A stretch of DNA of 64,000 nucleotides, from contig NZ_KZ319367.1 in NCBI RefSeq assembly GCF_002744715.1, forward strand, positions 613,785 to 677,784. The letters are read 5' to 3'. Under the pieces are notes generated by a model, which was given only the letters and a program-made list of their open reading frames with translations, was not told where the DNA came from and did no database searches. Shown here in pieces: positions 26,677 to 36,817 of this stretch (the first letter of the stretch is position 1; each line of letters begins with the position of its first letter). Position numbers and translations under genes: made by a program. This DNA comes from Marinobacter profundi. Lineage in GTDB: Bacteria > Pseudomonadota > Gammaproteobacteria > Pseudomonadales > Oleiphilaceae.

Positions 26677-26771
26677 AATCTGCCGGCAACCAGTCACTTG
26701 CGTCTTCCGGCGTATCCATTCGCCCCCATTCTGCCGCCCTTGTCACCCCGCTCCCGTCAATCTGCCGGCAA
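26677..26771. promoter_or_regulatory. Duplicated 13-bp element with TGCCGGCA palindrome
   Basis: AATCTGCCGGCAA occurs at 26677-26689 and again at 26759-26771, 82 bases apart, in the divergent region between the small barrel gene and trkH. Each copy contains the self-complementary TGCCGGCA. They could be paired operator sites; no known regulator consensus comes to mind. Confidence 0.35.
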
Positions 26772-26816
26772 GTCCGGGAAGTTGCTGCAAGCCCCTGTTT
26801 TGTTGCGAAGCCTTTA

Positions 26817-28337
26817 TTGCGAATCGCAGGCACCGCATGTATTCTGACGCTCGTCTCACTGTTCAGCCGGTTTGAGCGTCTCTTGAGAAACCTTTACCCC
26901 GTTATTTATATTGTCAGCGTCATGTTCGTGCTGCTCAGCATCTTTATGACGCTGCCGGTCATCCTGCTTGCCGGATCGGTTAGCCCCAACGCCACCGCGT
27001 TTGCGGAATCCGCCGGCATTGTGCTGGGCGCCGGGCTCCTCGGTATGCTTTTTACATACCGTAAACCAAGAGACCTGAAACCGCGGTACATGTTTGTACT
27101 GACAGTATCCAGCTGGCTGATTATCTCCCTGATTGCCTCACTGCCTTTCTACCTCAGTCATCAGGGGATTTCCCTGGCGGATGCGGTGTTCGAGGGCACC
27201 TCAGGCATTACCACCACCGGGGCGACGGTGCTGACCGGCCTCGATACCATGGATCAGGACCTGCTCCTGTGGCGTTCTATCCTGCAATGGATCGGTGGCA
27301 TCGGCATCATCGGCATGTTCGTTGCCGTACTCCCCTTTCTTCGGGTTGGTGGCATGCGGCTGTTTGCCACCGAATCCTCGGAATGGACCGACAAGGCCCT
27401 GCCGCGAATGAAAACCCTGAGCCGTGGCCTGCTCGTGGTGTATGTAGTGTTCTCCGTCGTGGCAGTGCTTACCTACTGGCTCTCCGGAATGTCCCTGTTC
27501 GATGCCTTCAACCACGGCCTGACCAGCATCGCCACCGGAGGCTATTCCACCTCTGACCTGTCCATGGGCAAGTTCAATTCCGATCTGATCCTGCTGGAAG
27601 CAAGCTTGTTCATGATGATCGGCGGCATGCCGTTTTTCCTGTTCGTGCGTGAAATGCACGGCCAGCATGGGGTTATCTGGCGTGACCAGCAGGTGCGGCT
27701 GTTCATCACGATTCTGCTCCTGGTGCCGTTCTTCCTCACACTGTATCGCTGGTACGTTGCGACGGGTGACTTTGATCCGCTGCACGGCTATATCGCCACC
27801 CTGTTCAACGTGACTTCCGTGGTAACCACCACCGGTTACGCTTCGGAAGACTACGCTGCCTGGGGCCCGCTGGCCTTTGTCACCTTCTTCTTCCTGATGT
27901 TTGTCGGCGGCTGTTCCGGCTCAACCTCCGGTGGCATGAAGATTTTCCGTTTCCAGCTGTCCCTGATCATTCTGCGGGAGCAGTTGATGCGACTGCTCCA
28001 CCCGCGGGCCGTACTTACCCGAAACTACAACGGACGCGCCGTCAGCGACGAGATTATCTCGTCGATGATCGCCTATACCTTTATCTTCCTGATCTGCTTG
28101 CTGGTGATTACCGTCGCACTTGCCAGCATGCAGCTGGACTTTGTAACCAGCCTGACCGGTGCCCTCACCTCGCTGACCAACGTTGGCCCCGGGCTCGGGG
28201 ACATCATCGGGCCAGCCGGCAACTTCCAGAGCCTGCCCGACGGCGCCAAGTGGATCCTGTCACTTGGCATGCTGATGGGGCGTCTGGAAATCCTCAGCGT
28301 CATTATCGTGCTGTCACCGGCCTTCTGGCGCGGCTGA
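26817..28337 (+). CDS. trkH: TrkH-family potassium uptake protein
   Basis: A 506-residue inner-membrane protein of the TrkH/TrkG/KtrB superfamily with four membrane-pore-membrane repeats. Selectivity-filter segments are visible: TSGITTTGATVLTG, LTSIATGGYSTSD, TSVVTTTGYASED and TSLTNVGPGLG. It takes up K+, normally with the cytosolic gating protein TrkA, which is not in the window. Only TTG codons are available for the start: 26817 or, nearer the first helix and giving 484 residues like typical TrkH, 26883. Neither has a strong ribosome site. It is convergent with the phosphorylase gene, 7 bases apart. Confidence 0.9.
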   Translation: MRIAGTACILTLVSLFSRFERLLRNLYPVIYIVSVMFVLLSIFMTLPVILLAGSVSPNATAFAESAGIVLGAGLLGMLFTYRKPRDLKPRYMFVLTVSSWLIISLIASLPFYLSHQGISLADAVFEGTSGITTTGATVLTGLDTMDQDLLLWRSILQWIGGIGIIGMFVAVLPFLRVGGMRLFATESSEWTDKALPRMKTLSRGLLVVYVVFSVVAVLTYWLSGMSLFDAFNHGLTSIATGGYSTSDLSMGKFNSDLILLEASLFMMIGGMPFFLFVREMHGQHGVIWRDQQVRLFITILLLVPFFLTLYRWYVATGDFDPLHGYIATLFNVTSVVTTTGYASEDYAAWGPLAFVTFFFLMFVGGCSGSTSGGMKIFRFQLSLIILREQLMRLLHPRAVLTRNYNGRAVSDEIISSMIAYTFIFLICLLVITVALASMQLDFVTSLTGALTSLTNVGPGLGDIIGPAGNFQSLPDGAKWILSLGMLMGRLEILSVIIVLSPAFWRG

Positions 28338-28344
28338 TCGCAAG

Positions 28345-30897
28345 CTAGCGGAACCAGAGAATACCCGGAAACTCAAGAGGCAGGCTGGCCAGTGGATGGG
28401 CCGCCACTACCCGGGGAGTGAAATGCGCGGCAGGTCGCCCGGTGACGACACGGCATTCATAGGTGTAGGTATTGGTGCCAGCCAATGGCCCCGACCGGCT
28501 CATAACCACCTTCTGTGGTGGCCATTCACCATCCGGGTCGGCCACCAGTTCCACGCTTGCCCATTCCGGCCGGAGGCCGTCCAGGTGCAACTGAACCCGG
28601 AACACGGTTTCGTCACCTTCCTGCGCGATCACCAGCTGGCCAAACCGCAACTGCTGCCAGTGCAGTGTCAGTTCCGAGTGCCAGGCATCAAGCTCCCGTC
28701 CTACCTCCGGCGTCCGCGCCTCAAGCTGCTGCCTCATGGGCAGGTAGAAGTGCTCACAGTACTCCCGCACCATTCGGTTGGCGGAATAGTAGGGCGTGAG
28801 CTGACCCATACTGGCCCGCATCATCCCGATCCACGCGTTCGGCAGCCCTTGCTCGTCACAGTCGTAGAAGGCAGGAATGACCTGGTTCTCCAGCAAGTCG
28901 AACAGCTCTTCGGCATCCGGACCGTCGTGGGCCGGCGAATCGTCGAGGCGGGAAAACTCCGGGAACGGCCGTATTGCCCAGCCAACCCCGGGCTGGTAGG
29001 CCTCGGCCCACCAGCCATCGAACTGTGACAGATTCAATCCGCCATTCACCAGCACCTTCATTCCGCTTGTCCCGCAGGCTTCCCAGGGATGGCGGGGGGA
29101 GTTGAGCCATACGTCCACCCCCTGCACCATCTGGGATGCGACCTGGAGATCATAATCCTCGATGAACACCACCTTGCCGACCACGTCCGGCCGGTTGATG
29201 AAGCGGTACCAGCGCCGGAGTATCGCTTTGCCGGTACTGTCGTTGGGATGAGCCTTACCGGAGAGTACGATCTGCAGCGGCCGATTGTGATCATTGAGCA
29301 GCCTGACTAACCGCTCCTCGTCATAAAGCAGCAGGTCGGGGCGTTTGTAAGCCGTGAAACGACGAGCAAACCCCAGGGTCAGCGCTTCGCTGTCCAGCAT
29401 CAGCCCGCAGGCCTCGGCCACCTGGGCCGGGTTGTCCTGTTCACAGTGCTGGGCCACCAGCCGGGCCCGGGCGTATCCGATCAGCCGCTGGCGCTGGCGG
29501 AAGCGCATACGCCACAACTCTTCGTCGGTGACGGCGCACAGCGGCTCCGCGGGGAGGTCCTGGGCGCCACACCAGCGGCCCTTGCCGCAGGCTCGGGTCC
29601 AGACAGCGTCGGACTCCGGTGAATCCCAGCTGGGGGTATGGACACCGTTGGTGACGACCTCAATGGGGATGTCCGCTTCCGGCCAGCGCGGAAACAGGGG
29701 CCGGAATAACTTGCGCGAAACTTTTCCATGCACCTGGCTGACCGCGTTGACACGACCACAGAGCCGTATCGCAAGCCACGCCATGTTCAGCGGCTCGGTG
29801 GAATCGTGATCGGTGGTTCCCAGGCCGTTGCAGGGATCACGGCCGAGGGCGAGCAGCTGGTCGACGGAAAGATCCAGATCGGCACAACAGGAACCCAGAT
29901 ACAGCCGAACCAGTGCCGGCGGGTACTGGTCAATCCCTGATGCCACCGGTGTATGGGTGGTGAAAAGATTGCCCGGCCTTACGCTGTGACGGGCCTGCTC
30001 AAAGCTGAGGCCATGCTGCTGCCGGAAACTGCGAATCCGCTCCAGGGCAGCGAAGGCACAATGGCCTTCGTTCAGGTGCAGGATGCGGCAATTCAACCCC
30101 AGTTGCTCAAGCAGACGCCAGCCACCGCTGCCCAGTACCAGCTCCTGTTGCAACCGTTTCTCAAGCTGGCCGCTGTACAGCTCGCTGGTGATACCCCGGT
30201 CTCCCGGTTCGTTACGTGGATCGTTACTGTCCAGTAGCAACAGTTCACAACGCCCCACCCGGCCACGCCAGGTGCGCAGGTGTACCTGGCGCCCGGGCAA
30301 CTCAATAGCCACACGGACCCATTCACCGGCGTCATCCCGCAGCGGGGCCAGCGGCAGCATGGTGGGATCATTGTAGGGGTGGAATTCGAGTTGTTCGCCG
30401 TCCAGATTGAGGGCCTGGCGGAAGAAACCCTGCTGATACAGCAAGCCCACGGCAACAACGGGGACGCCCAGATCATTGGCCGCCTTGAGGTAGTCGCCTG
30501 CCAACACACCCAACCCGCCGGAATACAGCGGCAGGGACTCGGTGATGCCAAATTCCATGCAAAAAAACGCAACAGGATCAACCGCCTGCTCGCCATGCCT
30601 GCTGTCACACCAGGTGTCACGCAGGTTGTACGCGTCCTGCTCGGCTATCTGTGCGGCCAGCAGGGCGAGAAAGTCGGCATCCCCGGCCAGTTCCTGCAAG
30701 CGCTGGCCTGACACGCTGTTCAACACCAGCCAGGCGTTGGCGGTGGACTCCCACATCTCCCGGTCAAGCGTGCTCCACAGCTGGTCGCTGCCATGGTGCC
30801 AGCTCCACCGCAAATCCAGTGCCAGACCCACCAGGCCCTTGAGGGCTTCAGGCATGTGCCTCGGGATATAGGGCCCGGGTGGCCCCTGATTATTCAT
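28345..30897 (-). CDS. glgP: Alpha-glucan phosphorylase (first copy)
   Basis: An 850-residue GT35 enzyme of the alpha-glucan phosphorylase group, releasing glucose-1-phosphate from glycogen or maltodextrin. Visible are an N-terminal DUF3417-like segment (LVGLALDLRWSWHHGSDQLW), FCMEFGITESLPLYSGGLG (about 112-130), HLNEGHCAF, VVTNGVHTPSW, GFARRFTAYKRPD, and the PLP-lysine motif CGTSGMKVLVNGGLNLS. It is the last gene of the leftward glycogen arm, 23 bases after the SDR gene. The cluster has a second, divergent copy of the same length at 40273, so the two may differ in preferred chain. Confidence 0.9.
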   Translation of the reverse strand: MNNQGPPGPYIPRHMPEALKGLVGLALDLRWSWHHGSDQLWSTLDREMWESTANAWLVLNSVSGQRLQELAGDADFLALLAAQIAEQDAYNLRDTWCDSRHGEQAVDPVAFFCMEFGITESLPLYSGGLGVLAGDYLKAANDLGVPVVAVGLLYQQGFFRQALNLDGEQLEFHPYNDPTMLPLAPLRDDAGEWVRVAIELPGRQVHLRTWRGRVGRCELLLLDSNDPRNEPGDRGITSELYSGQLEKRLQQELVLGSGGWRLLEQLGLNCRILHLNEGHCAFAALERIRSFRQQHGLSFEQARHSVRPGNLFTTHTPVASGIDQYPPALVRLYLGSCCADLDLSVDQLLALGRDPCNGLGTTDHDSTEPLNMAWLAIRLCGRVNAVSQVHGKVSRKLFRPLFPRWPEADIPIEVVTNGVHTPSWDSPESDAVWTRACGKGRWCGAQDLPAEPLCAVTDEELWRMRFRQRQRLIGYARARLVAQHCEQDNPAQVAEACGLMLDSEALTLGFARRFTAYKRPDLLLYDEERLVRLLNDHNRPLQIVLSGKAHPNDSTGKAILRRWYRFINRPDVVGKVVFIEDYDLQVASQMVQGVDVWLNSPRHPWEACGTSGMKVLVNGGLNLSQFDGWWAEAYQPGVGWAIRPFPEFSRLDDSPAHDGPDAEELFDLLENQVIPAFYDCDEQGLPNAWIGMMRASMGQLTPYYSANRMVREYCEHFYLPMRQQLEARTPEVGRELDAWHSELTLHWQQLRFGQLVIAQEGDETVFRVQLHLDGLRPEWASVELVADPDGEWPPQKVVMSRSGPLAGTNTYTYECRVVTGRPAAHFTPRVVAAHPLASLPLEFPGILWFR

Positions 30898-30920
30898 GAT
30901 GAGGCATCCGCACTCCGGCG

Positions 30921-31679
30921 TTAGTGAGCGGTATACCCGCCATCGATGACCAGTTCCGATCCGGTTATGAACTTCGCCTCGTCAGACGCCAGATAGACAA
31001 TTCCCCAGGCAATATCGTCCGGCTCGCCCAGGTGCCCCAACGGATGAAGGGCCGCCGTGGCTTTCTTGCCTTCTTCCAGGTCCCCGGCATTCTTCAGGTG
31101 GCCTTCAACCATCGGTGTCCAGATAAATCCCGGATGGACCGAGTTGACGCGAATGCGGTCCGGCGCATAAATCATGGCATCGGTTTTACTCATCAGCCGT
31201 ACCGCACCTTTGGCGGCGTGGTATGGCGGGCTGTCCGGGGCGCCCACCAGGCCGTAAATTGACGACAGGTTGATGATGCTGCCGCCGCCGGCATTTTTGA
31301 GATGTGGAATGGCATGCTTGGTGCAGAAGAAAACGCCCTTGACGTTGATCTGCTGAACCCGGTCCCACTCCTCCTCGGTGAGTTCGTGGGTTGGCTTGTT
31401 GGTCCCGGCGATGCCCGCATTGTTAACGAGCGCATCGAGCCGGCCAAAGTGATGGACAGCCCCATTGATGGCGCCGGCTACCTGGTCCTCATTGCCGGTA
31501 TCGCAGTGCCAGTATCCGGCCTGGCTACCCAGTTCACTGGCGAGGGCCTCACCTTCCTTGTCCATCACATCGAGAATGGCGACCGAGGCGCCCTCCTCGA
31601 CCATCCGGCAGACCGTTGCCTTGCCAATGCCCATGGATCCGCCCGTCACAATGACTACCTTACCTTTGAGTCTGTCCAT
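30921..31679 (-). CDS. Short-chain dehydrogenase/reductase
   Basis: A 252-residue classical SDR. The nucleotide site TGGSMGIGKA (about 12-21), Asp38 in AILDVMD (which suggests NAD+ preference), NNAG (about 86-89), catalytic Ser in NLSSIYG and the Tyr-x3-Lys in YHAAKGA are all present, as is PGFIWTPMV. The best-known relatives oxidise sugars (glucose 1-dehydrogenase type), steroids or cyclic alcohols; substrate is not determined. GGAG precedes the ATG by 6 bases. Placed between the PilZ gene and the phosphorylase within the glycogen arm, it may act on a sugar, but this is inference from position. Confidence 0.85.
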   Translation of the reverse strand: MDRLKGKVVIVTGGSMGIGKATVCRMVEEGASVAILDVMDKEGEALASELGSQAGYWHCDTGNEDQVAGAINGAVHHFGRLDALVNNAGIAGTNKPTHELTEEEWDRVQQINVKGVFFCTKHAIPHLKNAGGGSIINLSSIYGLVGAPDSPPYHAAKGAVRLMSKTDAMIYAPDRIRVNSVHPGFIWTPMVEGHLKNAGDLEEGKKATAALHPLGHLGEPDDIAWGIVYLASDEAKFITGSELVIDGGYTAH

Positions 31680-31746
31680 GGTTGCTCCAATTTTCTTGGT
31701 CGAACAGGTGCGGGTGACTAACCGTGTCGGTCATCCTGCAGAATGG

Positions 31747-32091
31747 TCAATCGTTGGCATTAATCAGGCTTCGTTCACCGTTCAGGGATGTCATCAATGC
31801 ACTCAGCACCGCCGGATCGTTGATTTCGAGGCCTTCAAGTTCAAGACCAAGCCCCCGGTCGGATTTGCGGACCACATGCCCCTTCAAGCGGCGAAACTGG
31901 CAGGGATGCTGGCCGGAAAGCTGAAACTCCACCTCAAGACTCTGGTTAAGATCAACATCCTCATAATCCGTCGCGATAAACAGCCCCTTCCGACTGGCAT
32001 CATGAACCTGGCCGGTAGCAACCGGCAGCCCCCTCTTATAGACAAGCAACGCCAGGCGACCCCGTGTCCGGATACTTTGTCTGTGTTCCAT
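31747..32091 (-). CDS. PilZ-domain protein
   Basis: A 114-residue single-domain PilZ protein. It has the two c-di-GMP-binding elements: Arg-rich RTRGR near the N-terminus (about 8-12) and DASRKGLFI (about 31-39), the D/NxSxxG motif. A longer frame from 32172 exists, but AGGAGG at 32096-32101 sits 4 bases before the ATG at 32091. It lies between malQ (94 bases) and the SDR gene (67 bases) on the same strand. Placement inside a glycogen operon suggests that cyclic-di-GMP could influence storage metabolism; that link is inference. Confidence 0.85.
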   Translation of the reverse strand: MEHRQSIRTRGRLALLVYKRGLPVATGQVHDASRKGLFIATDYEDVDLNQSLEVEFQLSGQHPCQFRRLKGHVVRKSDRGLGLELEGLEINDPAVLSALMTSLNGERSLINAND

Positions 32092-32185
32092 GAGCCCTCC
32101 TGCTCCGGGAATAAACATTCGTGCCCCAGTGTTATAGCCCAGGACGTGCCTCGCTCCGTTGATATAGATCAAACTTTAACCAGCC

Positions 32186-33685
32186 CTACGGAAGCCGGCC
32201 GTAAAGGCCGAGCAGGTGGCGGAGTCGGGACGCCAGAGCCGGCGTGCAGCTGTCCCACGAGAGCTGCCACAACCAGTTGCCCTGTGCCGTACCCGGTGTG
32301 TTAAAACGTGCATCGCTATCGAGGGCCAGGAGATCCTGCAGCGGGACGACGGCGAGCACGGACACCGAGGCCATCGCCATACGGATCAGCTCCCAGGGCA
32401 TGTCACTCCCGGTGTGGCCGGTGTAGCGGTTGACGTACTCCCGCGTCCGTTCATCAAGGCTCCGATACCAGCCAAGCGTGGTGTCATTGTCGTGGGTGCC
32501 CGTGTAAACCAGGTCCCATGCCTTATGGTTGTGCGGTAAATGGGGGTTGTGGGGGCTGCCGTCGAAGCCGAACTGCAAAACGGTCATTCCCGGCAGCTGA
32601 AAATCATGCCGCAGATTTTCGACTTCGGCGCCGATAATCCCCAGGTTCTCTGCCACCAGAGGTAAATCCGGAAAGGCCTCAAAGCAGGCAGAGAGAAAGG
32701 ATTGGCCTGGCCCGCTCACCCAACAGCCGTTGACGGGTTCCGGATCCGTTGCCGGTATTTCCCAGTAGGCCTGCAGTCCCCGGAAATGATCCAGGCGGAT
32801 AATGTCGAACAGTTCCCGCTGCATTCCCAGCCGATCAAGCCACCAACGAAATCCGTCCACAGCCATCGCCGACCAGTCATAGATGGGGTTGCCCCAGTGC
32901 TGGCCACGGGGCGAGAAGTAGTCCGGCGGCACACCCGCCACTACGATGGCTGCGCCGTCCGGATCCAGTTTGAACTGGTCGCGCCGGGACCAGACATCGG
33001 CGCTGTCGTGGGCAACGAAAATGGGAATATCTCCAAACAGGTAAAGTCCCTTTTCATTGCCGTAGCGTCGAAGGTTATGCCACTGGTGAAAGAACACAAA
33101 TTGCTCGAAGCGGATCCGCTCCAGGGTTCCCTGCCGCTGCTGTGCGAATGCCTGCAGTGCTGCCGGCTCACGGTCACGCAACGGTCGTGGCCAGCTTTGC
33201 CAGCCGTCCACAGGGTAATCCTCACGCAATGCCTGGAACAGGGCGTAGTCGTGGAGCCAGAAACTGTTGTGCCGGATAAACGCTTCATAACCGGACAGCT
33301 CAGGGTAGTCGACTCCGGGGGCGTAATCACCGCGGTGAAATCGACCGGCAGCCAGCTCAAACAGGGCCTTACGGGACGTGTCATTTGAAAAACCTGCCAG
33401 CTCCGCGTCCGTTAGCAGCCCCCAATGGAGCAAGTCTTCCAGGTCAATCAGGTCCTGACTACCGGCGTAGGCAGACAACGACTGGTAGGGCGAGAGGTCA
33501 CGGTGGGTGGGCCCGACCGGGAGCATCTGCCAGACCGACACACCGGCTTCCGCCAGAAAGTCCATGAAGCGCCGCGCAGAACTGCCCAACACTCCGTACT
33601 GGCCGGGCAGGCAGGTGGGATGGAGCAGGACCCCTGCCCTGCGGACCTGCAACGCCGTGGGACAGGGCCGTGACACTTCGCTCAT
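32186..33685 (-). CDS. malQ: 4-alpha-glucanotransferase
   Basis: A 499-residue GH77 amylomaltase, transferring glucan segments between maltodextrins. Opening GVLLHPTCLPGQYGVLGSSA and SPYQSLSAYAGSQDLIDLED are characteristic. Catalytic residues are visible: nucleophile Asp in IIRLDHFRGLQAYW, acid/base Glu in LVAENLGIIG, and Asp in YTGTHDNDTTLGWY. Length fits the bacterial short form. The start overlaps the stop of the GH57 gene in an ATGA, so the two are translationally coupled. It would recycle the short chains left by the phosphorylases and the GH57 enzyme. Confidence 0.95.
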   Translation of the reverse strand: MSEVSRPCPTALQVRRAGVLLHPTCLPGQYGVLGSSARRFMDFLAEAGVSVWQMLPVGPTHRDLSPYQSLSAYAGSQDLIDLEDLLHWGLLTDAELAGFSNDTSRKALFELAAGRFHRGDYAPGVDYPELSGYEAFIRHNSFWLHDYALFQALREDYPVDGWQSWPRPLRDREPAALQAFAQQRQGTLERIRFEQFVFFHQWHNLRRYGNEKGLYLFGDIPIFVAHDSADVWSRRDQFKLDPDGAAIVVAGVPPDYFSPRGQHWGNPIYDWSAMAVDGFRWWLDRLGMQRELFDIIRLDHFRGLQAYWEIPATDPEPVNGCWVSGPGQSFLSACFEAFPDLPLVAENLGIIGAEVENLRHDFQLPGMTVLQFGFDGSPHNPHLPHNHKAWDLVYTGTHDNDTTLGWYRSLDERTREYVNRYTGHTGSDMPWELIRMAMASVSVLAVVPLQDLLALDSDARFNTPGTAQGNWLWQLSWDSCTPALASRLRHLLGLYGRLP

Positions 33686-35409
33686 GCCGGGCCCTCGGTA
33701 TGGCCGGGCCGCATGGCGCCGCCTCGGGCCGGTTCGCCACCACCCTGACTGAGTTGCTGAAATACCGACGGCGGCGCCGGATAGCCGATTAATTCATAGA
33801 GGTTGACCAGGTGACGGCGGTAAAGATGCTCGAAATCGCTGACGATCTGCGCCGGATTGTAATCCCCGAACCACCAGAACCAGTCGGAGCCTTCACAGAG
33901 CGCCAGCTGCATAGCCGCTTTTTCTTTCTGCTCGGCGGTGAGACTGCCGTTGTCCATCACCCGGTCAAAATGGAGCTTTGCTTCACAAAGCAGATCCCAG
34001 GCGCGGTTCTTGTCGCTGTCACCAATCCAGGTAGAAAAGGTCCCGTAGATCCAGCTGCCGGAGACCAGCCCCGGCAGTTCCGACGCTGCGGTCGCAGCCC
34101 GTTCGGCAAGCTCCCGGTAGGTGGTCATCTGCAGGCGTGGATGGTTCGCCAGAACCTGATAGAGCTCATCGAGGAAATAGAAGCCATTTTCGGGAAAGTA
34201 CTCCCAGGCGTTTTCACCGTCCAGAATTACCGAAATTACACAGGGTTCGGGGCGACCACCCTTGTGGGAGGCAATCGTCTCCATGTGGTGGACCAGGTCG
34301 CCCACCGCATCCCGGGCATGCCAGTCCGCGTAGTTGAAACCGATCAGGTCGGACAGGCCATCGTCACGAAAATACACCGTGATCGGAGCGTCGCCAAACC
34401 GCCAGGGGGTGTGGATATTGGCTTTACCCGCTTCCCTGGCACCGGGTTTTGCCTTGTTGTAGCTGTTATGAAGGACCGAGTCGCCACTGGCAGTCCAGAC
34501 AAAGCCCTGTTCATGCAGCAAGGCCAATGTCGGCTGGCTCAGTCCGCCTTCCGAGGCCCAGCAGCCGGATGGCTCAAGGCCGAAAAACCGCTGAAAAACC
34601 TCTTTTGCCCGTGCCAGGTGCCAACGGGCTCTCACCTCGCCCCCCGGATAATGTTCATGGACCGGCAGGCTGATCTCCGGCAGGGCTTCCCGGGCACTGC
34701 CCAGGTCAAGCAGTAAGGGAAGCATCGGATGGGCATAAGGGCTGACTGCCAGTTCGACCTGGCCTTTTTCGGCAAGCCGCCGGTAACGGGGGCCGATACT
34801 GGCGAGGGTCTCGAAGATCACCTCCATCAACGCCCGGCGATCCTCCATGGTGAATCCGGCGCCCTTCTCCTGGAGGCTGCGGATGCAATCGTTCTTGCGT
34901 CGCAGGTCTTCGCCCATCCAGCCCAGGTGATACCAGACCAGCAAGTCGGCCAGGAACGACGACGAAATATACCGCTGGAGTTCCGGTTTGCTGCGGTAGA
35001 ACCCCGCAATCTCGGCGAGGCGCGAGAACGCCGGGAAACGGCCGATGATGCGCTCCCGGTTGGCCCGCAGGCACTTCTCCACCAGTTCAAGGAATGACGG
35101 CGAGCCCGCCTCGGGAAGAGTTTCCGCCACCAGCGCCGCCAGCAATGGATCACCAATCTCCCCCGCACCATGCCGCCAGCGCTCGATCTGGGTCAGGTAG
35201 GTTTCGATCTGATCAAGCAGCACCGGCGCAAAGTTGACCACCGCCTTCGCATCAGAATGTGCTTCAAGATGTGCTGCCATGTCACTGTAATCCTTGATGG
35301 TATGTAAATATACCCACGGAAACAGGAAGGCGCCGGTTTGCAAGTCCTGGTAGCCGGGCTGGTGCATGTGCCAGCAAAGAACGACTTGGGCAGCAGGTTC
35401 AGAGGCCAT
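33682..35409 (-). CDS. Glycoside hydrolase family 57 protein
   Basis: A 575-residue GH57 enzyme. It has the family opening [13 protein letters not shown], the region with the likely nucleophile Glu in [14 protein letters not shown], and the likely acid/base Asp in [11 protein letters not shown], with [15 protein letters not shown] near the end. GH57 includes alpha-amylases, branching enzymes and 4-alpha-glucanotransferases; the context favours action on alpha-1,4-glucan. A longer frame opens at 35499 inside glgC; I choose the ATG at 35409 because AGGA precedes it and homologues start at this point. It overlaps glgC by 11 bases and malQ by 4. Confidence 0.9.
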   Translation of the reverse strand: MASEPAAQVVLCWHMHQPGYQDLQTGAFLFPWVYLHTIKDYSDMAAHLEAHSDAKAVVNFAPVLLDQIETYLTQIERWRHGAGEIGDPLLAALVAETLPEAGSPSFLELVEKCLRANRERIIGRFPAFSRLAEIAGFYRSKPELQRYISSSFLADLLVWYHLGWMGEDLRRKNDCIRSLQEKGAGFTMEDRRALMEVIFETLASIGPRYRRLAEKGQVELAVSPYAHPMLPLLLDLGSAREALPEISLPVHEHYPGGEVRARWHLARAKEVFQRFFGLEPSGCWASEGGLSQPTLALLHEQGFVWTASGDSVLHNSYNKAKPGAREAGKANIHTPWRFGDAPITVYFRDDGLSDLIGFNYADWHARDAVGDLVHHMETIASHKGGRPEPCVISVILDGENAWEYFPENGFYFLDELYQVLANHPRLQMTTYRELAERAATAASELPGLVSGSWIYGTFSTWIGDSDKNRAWDLLCEAKLHFDRVMDNGSLTAEQKEKAAMQLALCEGSDWFWWFGDYNPAQIVSDFEHLYRRHLVNLYELIGYPAPPSVFQQLSQGGGEPARGGAMRPGHTEGPA

Positions 35410-36664
35410 GAGGGTAGTCCTGATTGAGCATTTCCGGAGTGACCAGAACGACACCCTTGGGCGAAACATGATAGTTCTTGCGGTCTGCCTCGGGGTCACA
35501 GCCTATTCTGGTGCCCGCGGGAATACGGCAGCCCCGGTCAATGACCGCACGGCGGATATCGCAGTTGCGGCCGATTTCCACATCGGGAAAGATCACCGAA
35601 TCCGCTACCGTGCTGTAGGAATGCACCCTGACCTGGGAAAACAGCAATGAATGCCGTACCCGGGCCCCGGAAACAATGCACCCGCCAGCCACCATGGAAT
35701 CCACCGCCATGCCGCGGCGCTGCTCGTCGTCAAAGACAAACTTGGCCGGGGGCAGTTGTTCCTGATAGGTCCAGATCGGCCAGTCCGGATCGTACAGGTT
35801 GAGTTCCGGGCTGACGCCGATCAGCTCCAGGTTTGCCTGCCACAAGGCGTCGATGGTGCCGACATCCCGCCAGTAGGCGACCCGGTTGTTGACCGGATCA
35901 CGGAACGGAAACGCCATTACCCGCAGGCGGCGGATCATCGACGGAATAATGTCCTTGCCGAAGTCATGGCTGGAGGTGTCGGTCAGGCCATGGTCGCGGG
36001 TCAGTTCATCGAACAGTACCCGGGTACTGAATACATAGATCCCCATGGAGGCCAGCGCCCGGTCCGGATTACCGGGCATGGGCCTGGGGCTGGCCGGTTT
36101 CTCGTCAAATTCGGTAATGCGATACTGGTCGTCCACCGACATCACACCAAAGGCCGATGCATCCTCCAGCGGCACTTCGATACACCCAACGGTGACATCC
36201 GCTTCCTGTTCCACATGGGCTGCAAGCATGGTGCCGTAGTCCATTTTGTAGACGTGATCACCGGCGAGGATCAGCACGTACATGGGCTGGTGGCTGCGAA
36301 TGATATCGAGATTCTGCATTACCGCATCCGCCGTACCCTCGTACCACGACGTTTCAATGCGTTGCTGGGCGGGGAGTAGCTCGACAAAGTCCCCCAGTTC
36401 GCCCCGGAGAAAGCCCCAGCCGCGCTGGATGTGGCGGATCAGGGAATGGGATTTATACTGGGTCAGCACCCCCACCTGGTTGATGCCGGAGTTGATGCAG
36501 TTCGACAGCGGGAAATCAATAATGCGGAACTTGCCGCCGAACGGCACCGCGGGCTTGGCCCGCCACTTGGTGAGATCATGGAGCCGGGATCCCCTGCCCC
36601 CGGCCAGCACAAGTGCCAGGGTTTGACGGGTCAGGCGGCTCACATAGCGTTTTGCGGTATGCAT
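35399..36664 (-). CDS. glgC: Glucose-1-phosphate adenylyltransferase
   Basis: A 421-residue ADP-glucose pyrophosphorylase, the committing step of bacterial glycogen synthesis. Motifs: [17 protein letters not shown] (nucleotide-binding loop, about 16-32), [32 protein letters not shown] and [15 protein letters not shown], with a left-handed beta-helix C-terminus. The Arg-rich N-terminus (RYVSRLTRQ) matches the allosteric activator region. Start at 36664 is backed by GGAG 8 bases upstream; the frame is open further to 36709. It is the first gene of the leftward arm and divergent from glgB across 153 bases, which hold a strong hairpin. Confidence 0.95.
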   Translation of the reverse strand: MHTAKRYVSRLTRQTLALVLAGGRGSRLHDLTKWRAKPAVPFGGKFRIIDFPLSNCINSGINQVGVLTQYKSHSLIRHIQRGWGFLRGELGDFVELLPAQQRIETSWYEGTADAVMQNLDIIRSHQPMYVLILAGDHVYKMDYGTMLAAHVEQEADVTVGCIEVPLEDASAFGVMSVDDQYRITEFDEKPASPRPMPGNPDRALASMGIYVFSTRVLFDELTRDHGLTDTSSHDFGKDIIPSMIRRLRVMAFPFRDPVNNRVAYWRDVGTIDALWQANLELIGVSPELNLYDPDWPIWTYQEQLPPAKFVFDDEQRRGMAVDSMVAGGCIVSGARVRHSLLFSQVRVHSYSTVADSVIFPDVEIGRNCDIRRAVIDRGCRIPAGTRIGCDPEADRKNYHVSPKGVVLVTPEMLNQDYPHGL

Positions 36665-36752
36665 GGTCTCACTCCATGAAGGACCTTGTATCAGCTGTCT
36701 GGCCGGCAATCACCGGCCCGCTCTGTCAATATAGGCGAAGGCGTCTGAAAAG

Positions 36753-36775
36753 TTAGCACCGGGAAACCCGGCTAA
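36753..36775. promoter_or_regulatory. Strong hairpin in glgC-glgB divergent region
   Basis: TTAG (36753-36756), a two-base bulge, CCGGG (36759-36763), loop AAA, CCCGG (36767-36771), CTAA (36772-36775). It ends 42 bases before the glgB ATG, so it would be in the glgB leader if transcription starts upstream of it. It may be a regulatory leader element. Confidence 0.4.
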
Positions 36776-36817
36776 ACTTGTTTCAGATCATTATTTGCCC
36801 AGACTGATTACCGTTCA

